A stretch of 64,000 bases of DNA from Actinomadura craniellae (GTDB lineage Bacteria; Actinomycetota; Actinomycetes; Streptosporangiales; Streptosporangiaceae): NCBI RefSeq assembly GCF_003289645.1, contig NZ_QLYX01000001.1, positions 496,001 through 560,000 of the forward strand, in the 5' to 3' direction. A program made the translations under genes and the position numbers. This document shows, in pieces, positions 16,828 to 25,684 of this stretch (the stretch's first letter is position 1; every line of letters begins with the position of its first letter). The notes below the pieces were generated by a model. It worked only from the letters and a program-made list of their open reading frames with translations, had not been told where the DNA came from and did not search any database.

Positions 16828-17738
16828 GCGCGCCGGAGCCTTCACCCGGCGGCGGGCGGTTCGGTTTCGTCGGAGCCGGCCGGATGGGCGGGCCCATGGT
16901 GCGGCGGCTGCTCGCGGCCGGGCACCGGGTGACCGTCCTGGAGCTCTCGCCCGCGGCCCGCGCGGAACTCGCGGGCGACGGCGCCGACGTCACCACCGAC
17001 GTCCGGGAGGTCGCCGCCGGCGAGGTGATCGGGGTCTGCGTGCACACCGACGCGCAGGTCCGGGCCGCCTGCCTGGACTCCGGGCTGATCGACGCCATGG
17101 CGCCGGGCTCGGCCCTGGTCGTGCACACGACGTGCAGCCCGCGGACCATCGACCTCCTCGGCGAGCACGCCGAGCGGCGCGGGGTCGCCGTGGTCGACGC
17201 GGCGATCAGCGGCGGCCCGCACGACATCGCGGCCGGCCGGATCACCCTCTTCGTGGGCGGGTCGGCGGACGCGGTGGAACGGGTGCGTCCCTTCCTGGCG
17301 GCCTACGGCGACCCGATCCTGTCCCTGGGCCCCCGCGGCACCGGGCAACGGGTCAAGCTCATCAACAACGCGGTGTTCGCCGCCAACATCGGGCTCCTCG
17401 CCCAGGCGGTGGCCGTGGCGGCGGAACTCGACGTGCCGGAGGCGAGCCTGCTCCGCAGCCTGCGCCATGGCAGCGGGACCAGCCGCGCGCTGGACGGCGT
17501 CGCCGCGAGCGGCTCCGTGGCGGGGTTCGCCGAGGCCGTCGGGGAGTTCCTCGGCAAGGACATCGCCGTCGTCCAGCAGATCACCGCCGAACTCGGCGTG
17601 GGCCTCGGCGCCCTCGACGACGCCCACCGCGTCCTCGTGCCGCTGTTCGCCCCCGCGTCCGATCCCCCCGCCGATCCCTCCTCCGGGCCGTCGGCAGGGC
17701 CGCCGCAACCATCCACCCCCGAAGTTGGAGCCCCCTGA
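16824..17738 (+). CDS. NAD(P)-dependent beta-hydroxyacid dehydrogenase (HIBADH family), second of a pair
   Basis: 304 residues from a GTG overlapping the previous stop (GTGA). GFVGAGRMGGPMV, DAAISGGPHDIAAG and catalytic Lys178 in GQRVKLINN are all present, so it looks active. The C terminus has a Pro/Ser-rich tail of about 30 residues not seen in its neighbour. Its stop overlaps the ATG of the aldehyde dehydrogenase by one base (TGATG). A hydroxyacid/semialdehyde step followed by aldehyde oxidation is suggested. Confidence 0.86.
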   Translation: MSAPEPSPGGGRFGFVGAGRMGGPMVRRLLAAGHRVTVLELSPAARAELAGDGADVTTDVREVAAGEVIGVCVHTDAQVRAACLDSGLIDAMAPGSALVVHTTCSPRTIDLLGEHAERRGVAVVDAAISGGPHDIAAGRITLFVGGSADAVERVRPFLAAYGDPILSLGPRGTGQRVKLINNAVFAANIGLLAQAVAVAAELDVPEASLLRSLRHGSGTSRALDGVAASGSVAGFAEAVGEFLGKDIAVVQQITAELGVGLGALDDAHRVLVPLFAPASDPPADPSSGPSAGPPQPSTPEVGAP

Positions 17739-19201
17739 TGGCCTCTCTCGTTGAACGCATGCTCATCGACGGCGAACTCGTGGCCGCCGGCAGCGGTCGC
17801 ACCTTCGACAACGTCAACCCGGCGACCGAAGAGGTGCTCGGCGCGGTGCCGGACGCCGACGCCGCGGACGTCGAGCGCGCCATCGGCGCCGCGCGGCGGG
17901 CCTTCGACACCACCGACTGGTCCACGAACGTGGAGCTGCGGCGCCGCTGCCTGGTGCAGCTGCGCGACGCGCTGCGCGCGGACGTTGAGACGCTGCGGTC
18001 CCTGGTCGTGGCCGAGACCGGCTCGCCGGTGATGTTCACCGCGGGGATCCAGCTCGAAGGCCCGATCAGCTTCATCGACCACTACATCGGCCTGCTGGAC
18101 GGCTACGAGTTCGAGCGGAAGCTGCCCACCAAGGACCTCATGGGCATGCAGGTCGACCGGGTCATCCGGCGCGAGGCCGCCGGCGTGGTCGCCGCGATCA
18201 CCCCGTGGAACTACCCGTTCTACCTGAACCTCTGCAAGGTGACCGCCGCCCTGGCCGCGGGCTGCACCGTCGTCCTGAAGCCGGCGCCGGACACCCCCTG
18301 GAGCGCGCTCGCGCTGGGCGCGATCGCGGCGGAGCACACCGACATCCCGCCCGGCGTCCTCAACGTGGTCACCCCGAGCGACAACGCCGTCGCCGGGCTG
18401 CTGACCTCGCACCCGGACGTCGACGCCGTCACCCTCACCGGGTCCACCGCCACCGGGCGCAAGGTCATGGCCGCGGCGGCCGGCACGATCAAGCGGGTGA
18501 CCCTCGAACTCGGCGGCAAGTCCGCCGCGGTCCTGCTCGACGACGCCGACCTGCAAACCCTCATCCCGGCCATGGCCGGCGGGGTGTGCGTCCACGCCGG
18601 CCAGGGCTGCGCGGCGCTGACCCGCCTGCTGGTGCCGCGGGCCCGGCTGGACGAGGCGGTCGCCCTCGCCGCGGGGGCCATGGAACACGTCCCGTGGGGC
18701 GACCCGACCGACCCGGCCACCATCATGGGGCCGGTCGTCAACGCCCGGCAGCGCGACGGCATCCTGCGCTACTACGAGTCCGCCGCGCGCGACGGCCGCA
18801 TCGTCGTCGGCGGCAAGCCCACCGACCGGTTCGAGCGCGGCTACTTCGTCGAGCCCACGCTGATCACCGACATCGACCCCAAGGCCACCGTCGCCCAGGA
18901 GGAGATCTTCGGCCCGGCGCTGGTGGTGCTGCCCTACGACGACGATGACGACGCCCTCCGGATCGCCGACAGCACGATCTTCGGCCTGTCCTCGGCGGTC
19001 TTCAGCGCCGACCTGGACCGGGCGATGGCCATGGCCCGCCGCTTCCGCGCCGGCACGGTGGGCGTGAACGGTGCCGCCTGGTTCGACGTCGAGTCGCCGT
19101 TCGGCGGCTACAAGCAGAGCGGCCTCGGCCGCGAGTGGGGGACCGAGGGCCTGGAGGACTTCCTTGAGGTCAAGACCATCGCCTACCCCGCCGCCGGATA
19201 A
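17738..19201 (+). CDS. Aldehyde dehydrogenase (NAD-dependent, ALDH superfamily)
   Basis: 487 residues. ITPWNYPFYL and the NAD motif TLTGSTATGRKV are followed by the general-base Glu in ELGGKS and the nucleophilic Cys in HAGQGCAALTR; the end FGGYKQSGLGREWG is standard. The ATG at 17738 is coupled to the preceding dehydrogenase stop. It oxidises an aldehyde to the acid, or to the acyl-CoA in some members. Given the adjacent mycofactocin-type SDR and P450, oxidation of an alcohol-derived aldehyde is a good guess. Confidence 0.92.
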   Translation: MASLVERMLIDGELVAAGSGRTFDNVNPATEEVLGAVPDADAADVERAIGAARRAFDTTDWSTNVELRRRCLVQLRDALRADVETLRSLVVAETGSPVMFTAGIQLEGPISFIDHYIGLLDGYEFERKLPTKDLMGMQVDRVIRREAAGVVAAITPWNYPFYLNLCKVTAALAAGCTVVLKPAPDTPWSALALGAIAAEHTDIPPGVLNVVTPSDNAVAGLLTSHPDVDAVTLTGSTATGRKVMAAAAGTIKRVTLELGGKSAAVLLDDADLQTLIPAMAGGVCVHAGQGCAALTRLLVPRARLDEAVALAAGAMEHVPWGDPTDPATIMGPVVNARQRDGILRYYESAARDGRIVVGGKPTDRFERGYFVEPTLITDIDPKATVAQEEIFGPALVVLPYDDDDDALRIADSTIFGLSSAVFSADLDRAMAMARRFRAGTVGVNGAAWFDVESPFGGYKQSGLGREWGTEGLEDFLEVKTIAYPAAG

Positions 19202-19266
19202 CCGGCGCCGGCAGTCACCCCCACGAACCCACCCCGAGAAAGAAAGAAAGAAAAAGGAGTCTGGCC

Positions 19267-20127
19267 ATGGGTCGAGTCGAGGGCAAGGTCGCCTTCATCA
19301 CCGGTGCTGCGCGCGGACAGGGCCGCAGTCACGCCGTCCGGCTGGCCGAGGAGGGGGCCGACATCATCGCGGTCGACCTCTGCCGTGACCTGCCGACCAA
19401 CAACTACCCGCTGGGCACCCCGGACGACCTCAAGGAGACCGTCCGGCTGGTGGAGGCGCAGGGCCGGCGGATCGTGGCGGCCGAGGGCGACGTGCGCGAC
19501 CGGGCGCAGCTGACCGCCGTGCTGGAGCGGGGCATCGCCGAGCTGGGCCGGCTCGACATCGTGGTGGCCCAGGCCGGGATCTCGCCGATGGGCGGCGAGC
19601 CGCAGCTGCAGGCGTGGGCCGACGTGGTCGACACCAACCTGGTCGGCGTCATCAACGCCGTCCACGCGTCGCTGCCGCACCTGACCGAGGGCGGCTCCAT
19701 CATCGCGACCGGGTCGGGCGCGGTGTTCATGACGGGCGCGCAGGTCGCCGAGCCGGGCAAGGACCCGGGCGGCGCCGGCTACAGCTACGCCAAGAAGGCG
19801 CTGTCGGAGTTCATGCACGAGCTCGCGCGGAACCTGGCCCCGCGTATGATCCGGGCCAATGTCGTCCACCCGACGAACTGCAACACCGGGATGCTTAACA
19901 GCGACCCGATGTACAAGGCGTTCCGGCCCGACCTGGAGAACCCCACCCGCGAGGACGCGCTGCTGGCCTTCCCGGCGCAGCAGGCGATGCCCATCCCCTA
20001 TGTCGAGCCGGTCGACATCAGCCACGCGGTCGTCTACCTGGCCTCGGACGAGGCACGGTACGTCACCGGTATGCAGATGCGGGTCGACGGCGGGTCGTAC
20101 CTGAAGTTCCAGGACTTCCACGCCTGA
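19267..20127 (+). CDS. Mycofactocin-coupled SDR family oxidoreductase
   Basis: 286 residues: FITGAARGQGRSHAVRLAEEG then VDLCRDLPTNNYPLGT and DDLKETVRLVEAQGRR, the insertion after strand 2 that marks the mycofactocin-linked SDRs, whose NAD is bound tightly and re-oxidised by mycofactocin. The active site has Ser in ATGSGAV and GYSYAKKAL (Tyr-Ser-Tyr-Ala-Lys). The leader holds a (GAAA)n run merging into a strong aaaaaggag site. A full mft locus lies 20 kb to the right. It likely oxidises the alcohol made by the adjacent P450. Confidence 0.88.
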   Translation: MGRVEGKVAFITGAARGQGRSHAVRLAEEGADIIAVDLCRDLPTNNYPLGTPDDLKETVRLVEAQGRRIVAAEGDVRDRAQLTAVLERGIAELGRLDIVVAQAGISPMGGEPQLQAWADVVDTNLVGVINAVHASLPHLTEGGSIIATGSGAVFMTGAQVAEPGKDPGGAGYSYAKKALSEFMHELARNLAPRMIRANVVHPTNCNTGMLNSDPMYKAFRPDLENPTREDALLAFPAQQAMPIPYVEPVDISHAVVYLASDEARYVTGMQMRVDGGSYLKFQDFHA

Positions 20128-20146
20128 TCCGGCAAGGAGACACATC

Positions 20147-20338
20147 GTGAAGGTTCGCGTCGATTCCGACCTCTGCCAGGGGCACACCCTGTGCGCGATG
20201 AACGCACCCGACCGTTTCGCCCTGCGGGACGAGGACGGCCACGCCTACGCCGTTGACGAGGACGTGCCCGCGGGGCAGGAGCGCCCGGTCCGGGAGGCCG
20301 CCCGGTCCTGCCCGGAGCAGGCGATCGTCCTGTCCTGA
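20147..20338 (+). CDS. Ferredoxin of the CxxHxxC type, probable P450 redox partner
   Basis: 63 residues. Cluster ligands are Cys10-x2-His13-x2-Cys16 and Cys55-Pro, so His replaces the second Cys of the usual motif, consistent with a 3Fe-4S (or His-ligated) cluster as described for mycobacterial P450-linked ferredoxins. It lies 19 bases after the SDR and 34 bases before the P450, and most likely delivers electrons to that P450; no ferredoxin reductase is in this window. Confidence 0.9.
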   Translation: MKVRVDSDLCQGHTLCAMNAPDRFALRDEDGHAYAVDEDVPAGQERPVREAARSCPEQAIVLS

Positions 20339-20372
20339 CCCCCACCGAAAACTCGGGCTGGAGAAGCTTGCC

Positions 20373-21749
20373 ATGACCACTGACGAAGCTCCTGTCACGG
20401 ACGAAGAACGCAGCAGACAGACCATCAGCCTGGACCGGCACTCCTCGCGGTACCGCATCGAGTTCGAGGAGCTCTCGACCGAGTTCCACGGCAAGTGCCC
20501 GGTCGCCTGGAACGACACCCACGGCGGCTACTGGTTCGCCAGCGGCAACAAGGAACTGTTCGACATCGCCCGGCGGGCCGACGTCCTGTCCAACGACAAC
20601 GACATCAACGGCACCAAGAAGGGCTACCGCGGGATCAGCATCCCGCACGTGGAGAACCAGGAGCGCCGGACCCGGGGCGGGTTCCTGGAGATGGACCCGC
20701 CGGAGCAGCGGTACTACCGGCAGGCGCTGAACCCCTACCTGTCGCCGGCGGCGGTCGAGCGGTGGAAGCCGGTGATAGAGGAGATCACCCGGGCCTGTCT
20801 CGACGAGAAGATCGAGAGCGGCCGGATCGACTTCGTCGACGATCTGGCCAACATCGTGCCGGCGGTGCTCACCCTGGCGCTGCTCGGCGTGCCGCTGAAG
20901 GACTGGGACGTCTACTGCGAGCCCATCCACGCCTCCGTCTACACCCCGCCGGACTCGCCGGACTACCCCCGGATCCAGCAGCTCCAGATGCTCTCCGGCA
21001 TGCGCATGATGGAGAGCATCCACGAGGTCCGGGCCGACCCCCGGCCCGGCCTGATCCACGAGCTGGTCACCTGCGAGATCAACGGTTACCGGCCCGACGA
21101 CATGGAAATCCTCGGCGTCGTCATGCTGCTGATCGGCGGCGGGTTCGACACGACGACCGCGCTGACCGCGCACTCGCTGGAGTGGTTGTCGGAGCACCAC
21201 GACCAGCGGGAGCGGTTGAGCCGGGAGCGGGAGGCGTTGCTGGACTCGGCGACGGAGGAGTTCCTGCGGTTCTACACCCCGGCGCAGGGCGATGGTCGCA
21301 CGATCTCCCAGGACTGCGTGATCAATGGCACGGAGTTCAAGGAGGGTGACCGGCTGTGGCTGTCGTGGGCGATGGCCAACCGGGACGAGAAGGTCTTCGA
21401 GGACCCGCACACCATCCACCTGGACCGGAAGGGCAACCGGCACAGCAGCTTCGGGCTGGGCATCCACCGGTGCATCGGGTCGAACGTGGCGCGGGCGACC
21501 TTCAAGATCATGCTGACCCAGGTGCTGGACCGGATGCCGGACTTCGTCTGTGACCCTGAGGGCGCGGTGCACTACGACACGACCGGTGTCATCAACGGGA
21601 TGAAGCACCTACCGGCGACCTTCACCCCCGGCCAGCGCCTCGGTGCGGGCCTGGAGGAGACGATCGAGCGGATGCAGCGTGTCTGCGACGAGCAGCGTCT
21701 CGCCGAGCCGGTCACCGTCCGCAAGGCCCGGGCGAAACTCGACAGCTGA
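20373..21749 (+). CDS. Cytochrome P450
   Basis: 458 residues. The I-helix oxygen-activation segment GGGFDTTTA (Asp259, Thr260), the K-helix EEFLRFYTP, and the haem loop FGLGIHRCIGS with Cys367 are intact. No membrane anchor, as in soluble bacterial class I P450s. The ferredoxin gene directly precedes it. A closely similar P450 is encoded at 62554-63924, sharing long identical blocks such as GGFLEMDPPEQR and TACLDEKIE-like stretches. It probably hydroxylates the pathway substrate; substrate unknown. Confidence 0.95.
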   Translation: MTTDEAPVTDEERSRQTISLDRHSSRYRIEFEELSTEFHGKCPVAWNDTHGGYWFASGNKELFDIARRADVLSNDNDINGTKKGYRGISIPHVENQERRTRGGFLEMDPPEQRYYRQALNPYLSPAAVERWKPVIEEITRACLDEKIESGRIDFVDDLANIVPAVLTLALLGVPLKDWDVYCEPIHASVYTPPDSPDYPRIQQLQMLSGMRMMESIHEVRADPRPGLIHELVTCEINGYRPDDMEILGVVMLLIGGGFDTTTALTAHSLEWLSEHHDQRERLSREREALLDSATEEFLRFYTPAQGDGRTISQDCVINGTEFKEGDRLWLSWAMANRDEKVFEDPHTIHLDRKGNRHSSFGLGIHRCIGSNVARATFKIMLTQVLDRMPDFVCDPEGAVHYDTTGVINGMKHLPATFTPGQRLGAGLEETIERMQRVCDEQRLAEPVTVRKARAKLDS

Positions 21750-21795
21750 CCCGACGCATCGCTTTCTCGCGATCCGTTCGAACGAAGGGGAGTAC

Positions 21796-21951
21796 ATGGT
21801 GACCGAACCCTGTGTGGACGTCCTCGCCCGGTCGGGCGTGGACACGGACCTCCGCGCGGTGGTCGGGTCACCGGGCGGTGCGCCGGCGCCGGGCATCCAG
21901 CCCGGCCCGGCCCCGGCCGCCCGGATTCCGGCACGGGAGTCCGGCCGATGA
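21796..21951 (+). CDS. Small hypothetical protein between P450 and DUF35-thiolase fusion
   Basis: 51 residues, ATG at 21796 with a clean gaagggga site upstream. Its stop overlaps the next ATG (ATGA), so if translated it would couple to the downstream gene. The C-terminal half is Ala/Pro/Gly-rich and no domain is recognisable. It may be a real small protein or a leader frame that drives translation of the following gene; I cannot decide from sequence. Confidence 0.4.
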   Translation: MVTEPCVDVLARSGVDTDLRAVVGSPGGAPAPGIQPGPAPAARIPARESGR

Positions 21952-23618
21952 GCGCGCCGGGCCGGCCGCTCCCGTTCGTCAGCCCCTGGAACGAGTTCTA
22001 CTGGACCTCCGGCGCCGACGGGCGGCTCCGGATCCAGGAGTGTGCATCCTGCGCGGCGCTCGTCCACCCGCCGAAGCCGGTGTGCCCGCACTGCCAGGGC
22101 TCCGGCATCGGGGTCCGGGCGGTGTCGGGGTTCGCGACGCTGTTCGGGTTCACCGTCAGCCACCGGTTCGCGTTGCCGGGGCTGCCCTCGCCGTACATCG
22201 TGGCGCAGGTCGCGTTGGAGGAGGATCCGCGGGTCCGGCTCACCACGCGCCTGGTGGACTGTGTCGAGGAGGATCTTCGGCTCGGTATGCGGATGGAGGT
22301 GACGTTCGAGCAGGTCGAGGATGTGTGGTTGCCGTTGTTCCGGCCCACCGCCGAGCAGCCCGAGCAGCCGGCCCCGCTCCCCGAGGACGAGCTGCCCGCC
22401 GAGCGGGTGCGCACCCTGGTGCGCTCGGCCCCGAGCGCCCGGAAGTTCGAGGACGACGCCGTCCTGTCCGGCATCGGCCGGTCGGCGATCGGCCGCCGGC
22501 TGATGACCGACCCGCTCGCGTTGACGGTGGAGGCGTGCCGGGCGGCGGTGGCCGATGCGGGTCTGGCGATGGAGGACATCGACGGTTTGTCGACGTATCC
22601 GGGTGGTGGCCTGGAGCACGGGATGGGTGAGGGTGGGGTCACCGCGTTGGAGGCGGCGCTGCGGATCCGTCCTGCCTGGTTCAACGGTGGTGGGGAGACG
22701 TTCGGGCCGGGCGGGTCGGTGATCGCGGCGATGCTGGCGGTCTCCGCCGGGCTGGCCCGGCACGTGCTGTGCTTCCGGACCGTCTGGCAGTCCACCCACG
22801 ACCACCTGCTACGGCAGGGCGTGCTCGGCGGTGGCGGGGGCGGCCGGGTCGGCGGTGACATGGGCTGGGGTATGCCGTTCGGCGCGACCTCGGCCGCGCA
22901 CGTCCTGGCGCAGACCGCCCAGCGCCACTTCCACCGCTACGGCACCACCCGGGAGACCCTGGGCTGGATCGCGCTCAACCAGCGGGCGAACGCCGCGCTC
23001 AACCCCACCGCGGTGTACCGCGAGCCGATGACGATGGACGACTACCTGGGCGCACGGATGATCACCACGCCGTTCGGGCTCTACGACTGCGACGTCCCCT
23101 GCGACGCCTCGGTCGCCGTCGTCGTCTCCGCGGCGGACACGGCCGGCGACCTGCGGGTGCGGCCGATCCGCGTGGAAGCGGTCGGCACCCAGATCATCGA
23201 GCGGCTGGAGTGGGACCAGAGCACCTCCACCCACGAGCCCCAGGTCCTGGGCCCGGCGGGGCACCTGTGGACCCGGACGTCGCTGCGTCCCGACGACGTG
23301 GACGTGGCGCAGCTCTACGACGGCTTCACCTTCAACTGCCTGTCCTGGATCGAGGCGCTGGGTTTCTGCGGGATCGGGGAGGGCCGGGATTTCCTGGACG
23401 GTGGCAAGAACATCGCCCGGGACGGGGTGCTGCCGCTGAACACCCACGGCGGGCAGCTCTCCCACGGCCGCACCCACGGCATGGGCCTCCTGCACGAGGC
23501 GATCGTGCAGCTCCGCGGCGACGCCGGAGCCCGCCAGATCGACAACGCCCGGGTCGCCGTGGTCAGCAGCGGCGGCCTCACACCCAGCGGAGTCATGCTG
23601 CTGCGCAGCGGAACCTGA
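21948..23618 (+). CDS. DUF35 OB-fold/zinc-ribbon fused to thiolase-like (Ltp-type) domain, probable retro-aldolase
   Basis: 556 residues. The N-terminal DUF35 module (about 14-130) has zinc-ribbon cysteines Cys32, Cys35, Cys46, Cys49 and an OB-fold segment. An acidic Pro-rich linker (about 135-165) follows. The C-terminal thiolase/lipid-transfer-like domain begins near SGIGRSAIGRR and includes AQLYDGFTFN (Tyr457) and THGGQLSHGRTHGMG. In steroid side-chain degradation, Ltp2 aldolases act together with a DUF35 partner; here both are one chain. It lacks the classical thiolase Cys motif. Retro-aldol cleavage of a beta-hydroxyacyl-CoA is inferred. Confidence 0.8.
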   Translation: MSAPGRPLPFVSPWNEFYWTSGADGRLRIQECASCAALVHPPKPVCPHCQGSGIGVRAVSGFATLFGFTVSHRFALPGLPSPYIVAQVALEEDPRVRLTTRLVDCVEEDLRLGMRMEVTFEQVEDVWLPLFRPTAEQPEQPAPLPEDELPAERVRTLVRSAPSARKFEDDAVLSGIGRSAIGRRLMTDPLALTVEACRAAVADAGLAMEDIDGLSTYPGGGLEHGMGEGGVTALEAALRIRPAWFNGGGETFGPGGSVIAAMLAVSAGLARHVLCFRTVWQSTHDHLLRQGVLGGGGGGRVGGDMGWGMPFGATSAAHVLAQTAQRHFHRYGTTRETLGWIALNQRANAALNPTAVYREPMTMDDYLGARMITTPFGLYDCDVPCDASVAVVVSAADTAGDLRVRPIRVEAVGTQIIERLEWDQSTSTHEPQVLGPAGHLWTRTSLRPDDVDVAQLYDGFTFNCLSWIEALGFCGIGEGRDFLDGGKNIARDGVLPLNTHGGQLSHGRTHGMGLLHEAIVQLRGDAGARQIDNARVAVVSSGGLTPSGVMLLRSGT

Positions 23619-23673
23619 CCGGATTGACGGTGGCTTTTGACCGTCGCTCCGACCGCCCTGCATTATTGATGCT

Positions 23674-25155
23674 ATGAGAGATTTGGAAATATCAACCGGA
23701 GTGCGTGTGCGAGACGGGGACACCCTCTACATCGAGGGCAAATGGCAGCCGGCCGACGACGGACGCACGTTCGACGTCACCGATCCCGGTACGGGCGCGG
23801 TCATCGGCCGGGCCGCCGATGCCGGGGCCGCGGAGACCGAACGCGCGATCGCCGCGGCAGGGGAGGCGTTCGCCGCGTGGAGCCGCGAGACCGCGTACCG
23901 GCGCGCGGACGTCCTGTGGGCCGCCCACGCGCTGATGATGGAGCGGCTGGAGGACCTCGCCGCGCTGATGACCCTGGAGCAGGGCAAGCCGCTCAAGGCC
24001 GCCCGGAACGAGGTCCGCTACGCCGCCGACTTCCTCAGCTGGTTCGCCGAGGAGGCCAAGCGGGTCTACGGCGGCTCCATCCCCTCGGCCCGCCCCGAAC
24101 AACGGCTGACCGTGCTGCACCAGCCGGTGGGCGTCGTCGCCGGGATCACGCCGTGGAACTACCCCATTTCGATGATCACCCGGAAGGTCGCGCCGGCCGT
24201 GGCCGCCGGCTGCTCGATCGTGCTCAAACCGGCGGAGCAGACGCCGCTGTGCGCGGTCGCCGTCTTCGACCTGCTCGCCGAGGCCGGGCTGCCGCCCGGG
24301 GTGGCGAACCTGGTCACCACCAGCCGGCCCCAGGCGGTCGGGGACCGGCTGCTGGACGCGCCCACCGTGCGGAAGCTGACCTTCACCGGCTCCACGGAGG
24401 TCGGCAAGCACCTGGCGGCCCGGGCGGCGGCGACGATGAAACGGGTCTCGATGGAACTGGGCGGGCACGCGCCGATGCTGGTCTTCGACGACGCGGACCC
24501 CGTGCACGCGGCCAAAGGGGCCGCCCTGGTGAAGTTCCTGAACACCGGGCAGGCGTGCATCAGCCCCAACCGCATCTTCGTCCAGCGCTCCATCCTCGAA
24601 GCCTTCACCGCCGAGCTGGTGTCCCGGGTCGAGCGTTTGGTCGCCGGGCCGGGGAACCGGCCGGGAGTGAGCGTCGGCCCGCTGGTCGACGACGCGGCGC
24701 TGGAGAAGGTGAGCGGCCAGGTCGAGGACGCCGTGGCGAAGGGCGCGCGGCTGCTAACCGGCGGGCGGCGGCTGACCGAGGACGGCCTCGGCGCCGGCCG
24801 GTTCTTCGCCCCCACGGTCCTCGCCGACGTCGACGAGTCCATGCGGATCTACCGCGAGGAGACCTTCGGCCCGGTGGCCGCGATCATCCCGTTCGACGAC
24901 GAGGACGAGGGCGTGCGCCGGGCCAACGACACCGAGTACGGCCTCGCGTCGTACCTGTACACCACCGACCTGGGGCGTGCCGCCCGCGTCTCCGAGGCGC
25001 TGCGGTTCGGCATCGTCGGGGTCAACGACATCAATCCCACCGCGGCCGCCGCGCCGTTCGGCGGGATCGGGGTCAGCGGGCTGGGCCGCGAGGGCGGGGC
25101 CCAGGGCATCCACGAGTACCTGGACGTGAAGCTCGTCGGGCTCGTCGTCCCCTGA
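23674..25155 (+). CDS. Aldehyde dehydrogenase (succinate-semialdehyde dehydrogenase-like)
   Basis: 493 residues. ITPWNYPISM, LTFTGSTEVGKHL, the base Glu in MELGGHAP, and the nucleophilic Cys in FLNTGQACISP are all present, as is FGGIGVSGLGREGG at the end. The sequence is close to the NAD(P)-dependent succinate-semialdehyde group. No good ribosome site is seen before the ATG at 23674; a GTG at 23701 is an alternative. It is separate from the ALDH at 17738 and only distantly similar, so two aldehyde steps are likely. Confidence 0.9.
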   Translation: MRDLEISTGVRVRDGDTLYIEGKWQPADDGRTFDVTDPGTGAVIGRAADAGAAETERAIAAAGEAFAAWSRETAYRRADVLWAAHALMMERLEDLAALMTLEQGKPLKAARNEVRYAADFLSWFAEEAKRVYGGSIPSARPEQRLTVLHQPVGVVAGITPWNYPISMITRKVAPAVAAGCSIVLKPAEQTPLCAVAVFDLLAEAGLPPGVANLVTTSRPQAVGDRLLDAPTVRKLTFTGSTEVGKHLAARAAATMKRVSMELGGHAPMLVFDDADPVHAAKGAALVKFLNTGQACISPNRIFVQRSILEAFTAELVSRVERLVAGPGNRPGVSVGPLVDDAALEKVSGQVEDAVAKGARLLTGGRRLTEDGLGAGRFFAPTVLADVDESMRIYREETFGPVAAIIPFDDEDEGVRRANDTEYGLASYLYTTDLGRAARVSEALRFGIVGVNDINPTAAAAPFGGIGVSGLGREGGAQGIHEYLDVKLVGLVVP

Positions 25156-25225
25156 CCGGTTCCTCGCCGCGAGCGGCGAGGGCCCGCTGCACCTGCTGCA
25201 TTGATGGAGAAATAAGGAGCACGCG

Positions 25226-25528
25226 ATGAAATTGACCGTGGGACAGACCCTGAAGAGCGTCGTGGACGAGACGGCGCTGGTGGTGGTCCGCTGCCCCGAC
25301 CAGGACCTCGCGGTGACCTGCGGCGGTCACGAGATGGCGCCGCAGGACGCGCCGGGGGAGCGGGTTCCGGCCGCGGCGAACGGCCCCGGGGTCCTGCTGG
25401 GCAAGCGCTACACCGCCGAAGGGTTCGACCTGGAACTGCTCTGCGTCAAGGGCGGCGACCACGCGGTGGCCGTCAACGGCACCGAGGTGGAGCAGAAGAG
25501 CGCCAAGCCGCTGCCCGCCTCCGACTGA
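25226..25528 (+). CDS. Small hypothetical protein following the aldehyde dehydrogenase
   Basis: 100 residues, ATG at 25226 with a good aaggagc site. Nothing recognisable; it has two Cys-containing strands (VVRCPDQDLAVTCGGHEM) and LLCVKGGDHAVAV, hinting at a small beta-rich fold. It lies 70 bases after the aldehyde dehydrogenase and is the last gene of the rightward catabolic series. Function unknown. Confidence 0.65.
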   Translation: MKLTVGQTLKSVVDETALVVVRCPDQDLAVTCGGHEMAPQDAPGERVPAAANGPGVLLGKRYTAEGFDLELLCVKGGDHAVAVNGTEVEQKSAKPLPASD

Positions 25529-25684
25529 TCCCGCAGCCCCCGCACCCGGTCGCGGTCGCCCACCGGGACCGGGAGCGGCGGTCGAAGCGGAAACATCGGG
25601 CGAAGGTCGGCAGCGGCACGTCGTACGGCCCGGGGGCCGCGGCCGGCAAGGGTCAGTGGGACGAAGTCCCGGCCTCGCCCGGCT

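Noticed and set aside
19235..19258. The GAAA-rich run as a possible repeat element
   Set aside because: Only about 24 bases long and merging into a normal ribosome site; a simple purine-rich leader.
25545..25567. CCCGGT...ACCGGG after the 100-residue gene as a terminator
   Set aside because: Arms are short with an 11-base spacer; easily found by chance in this composition.
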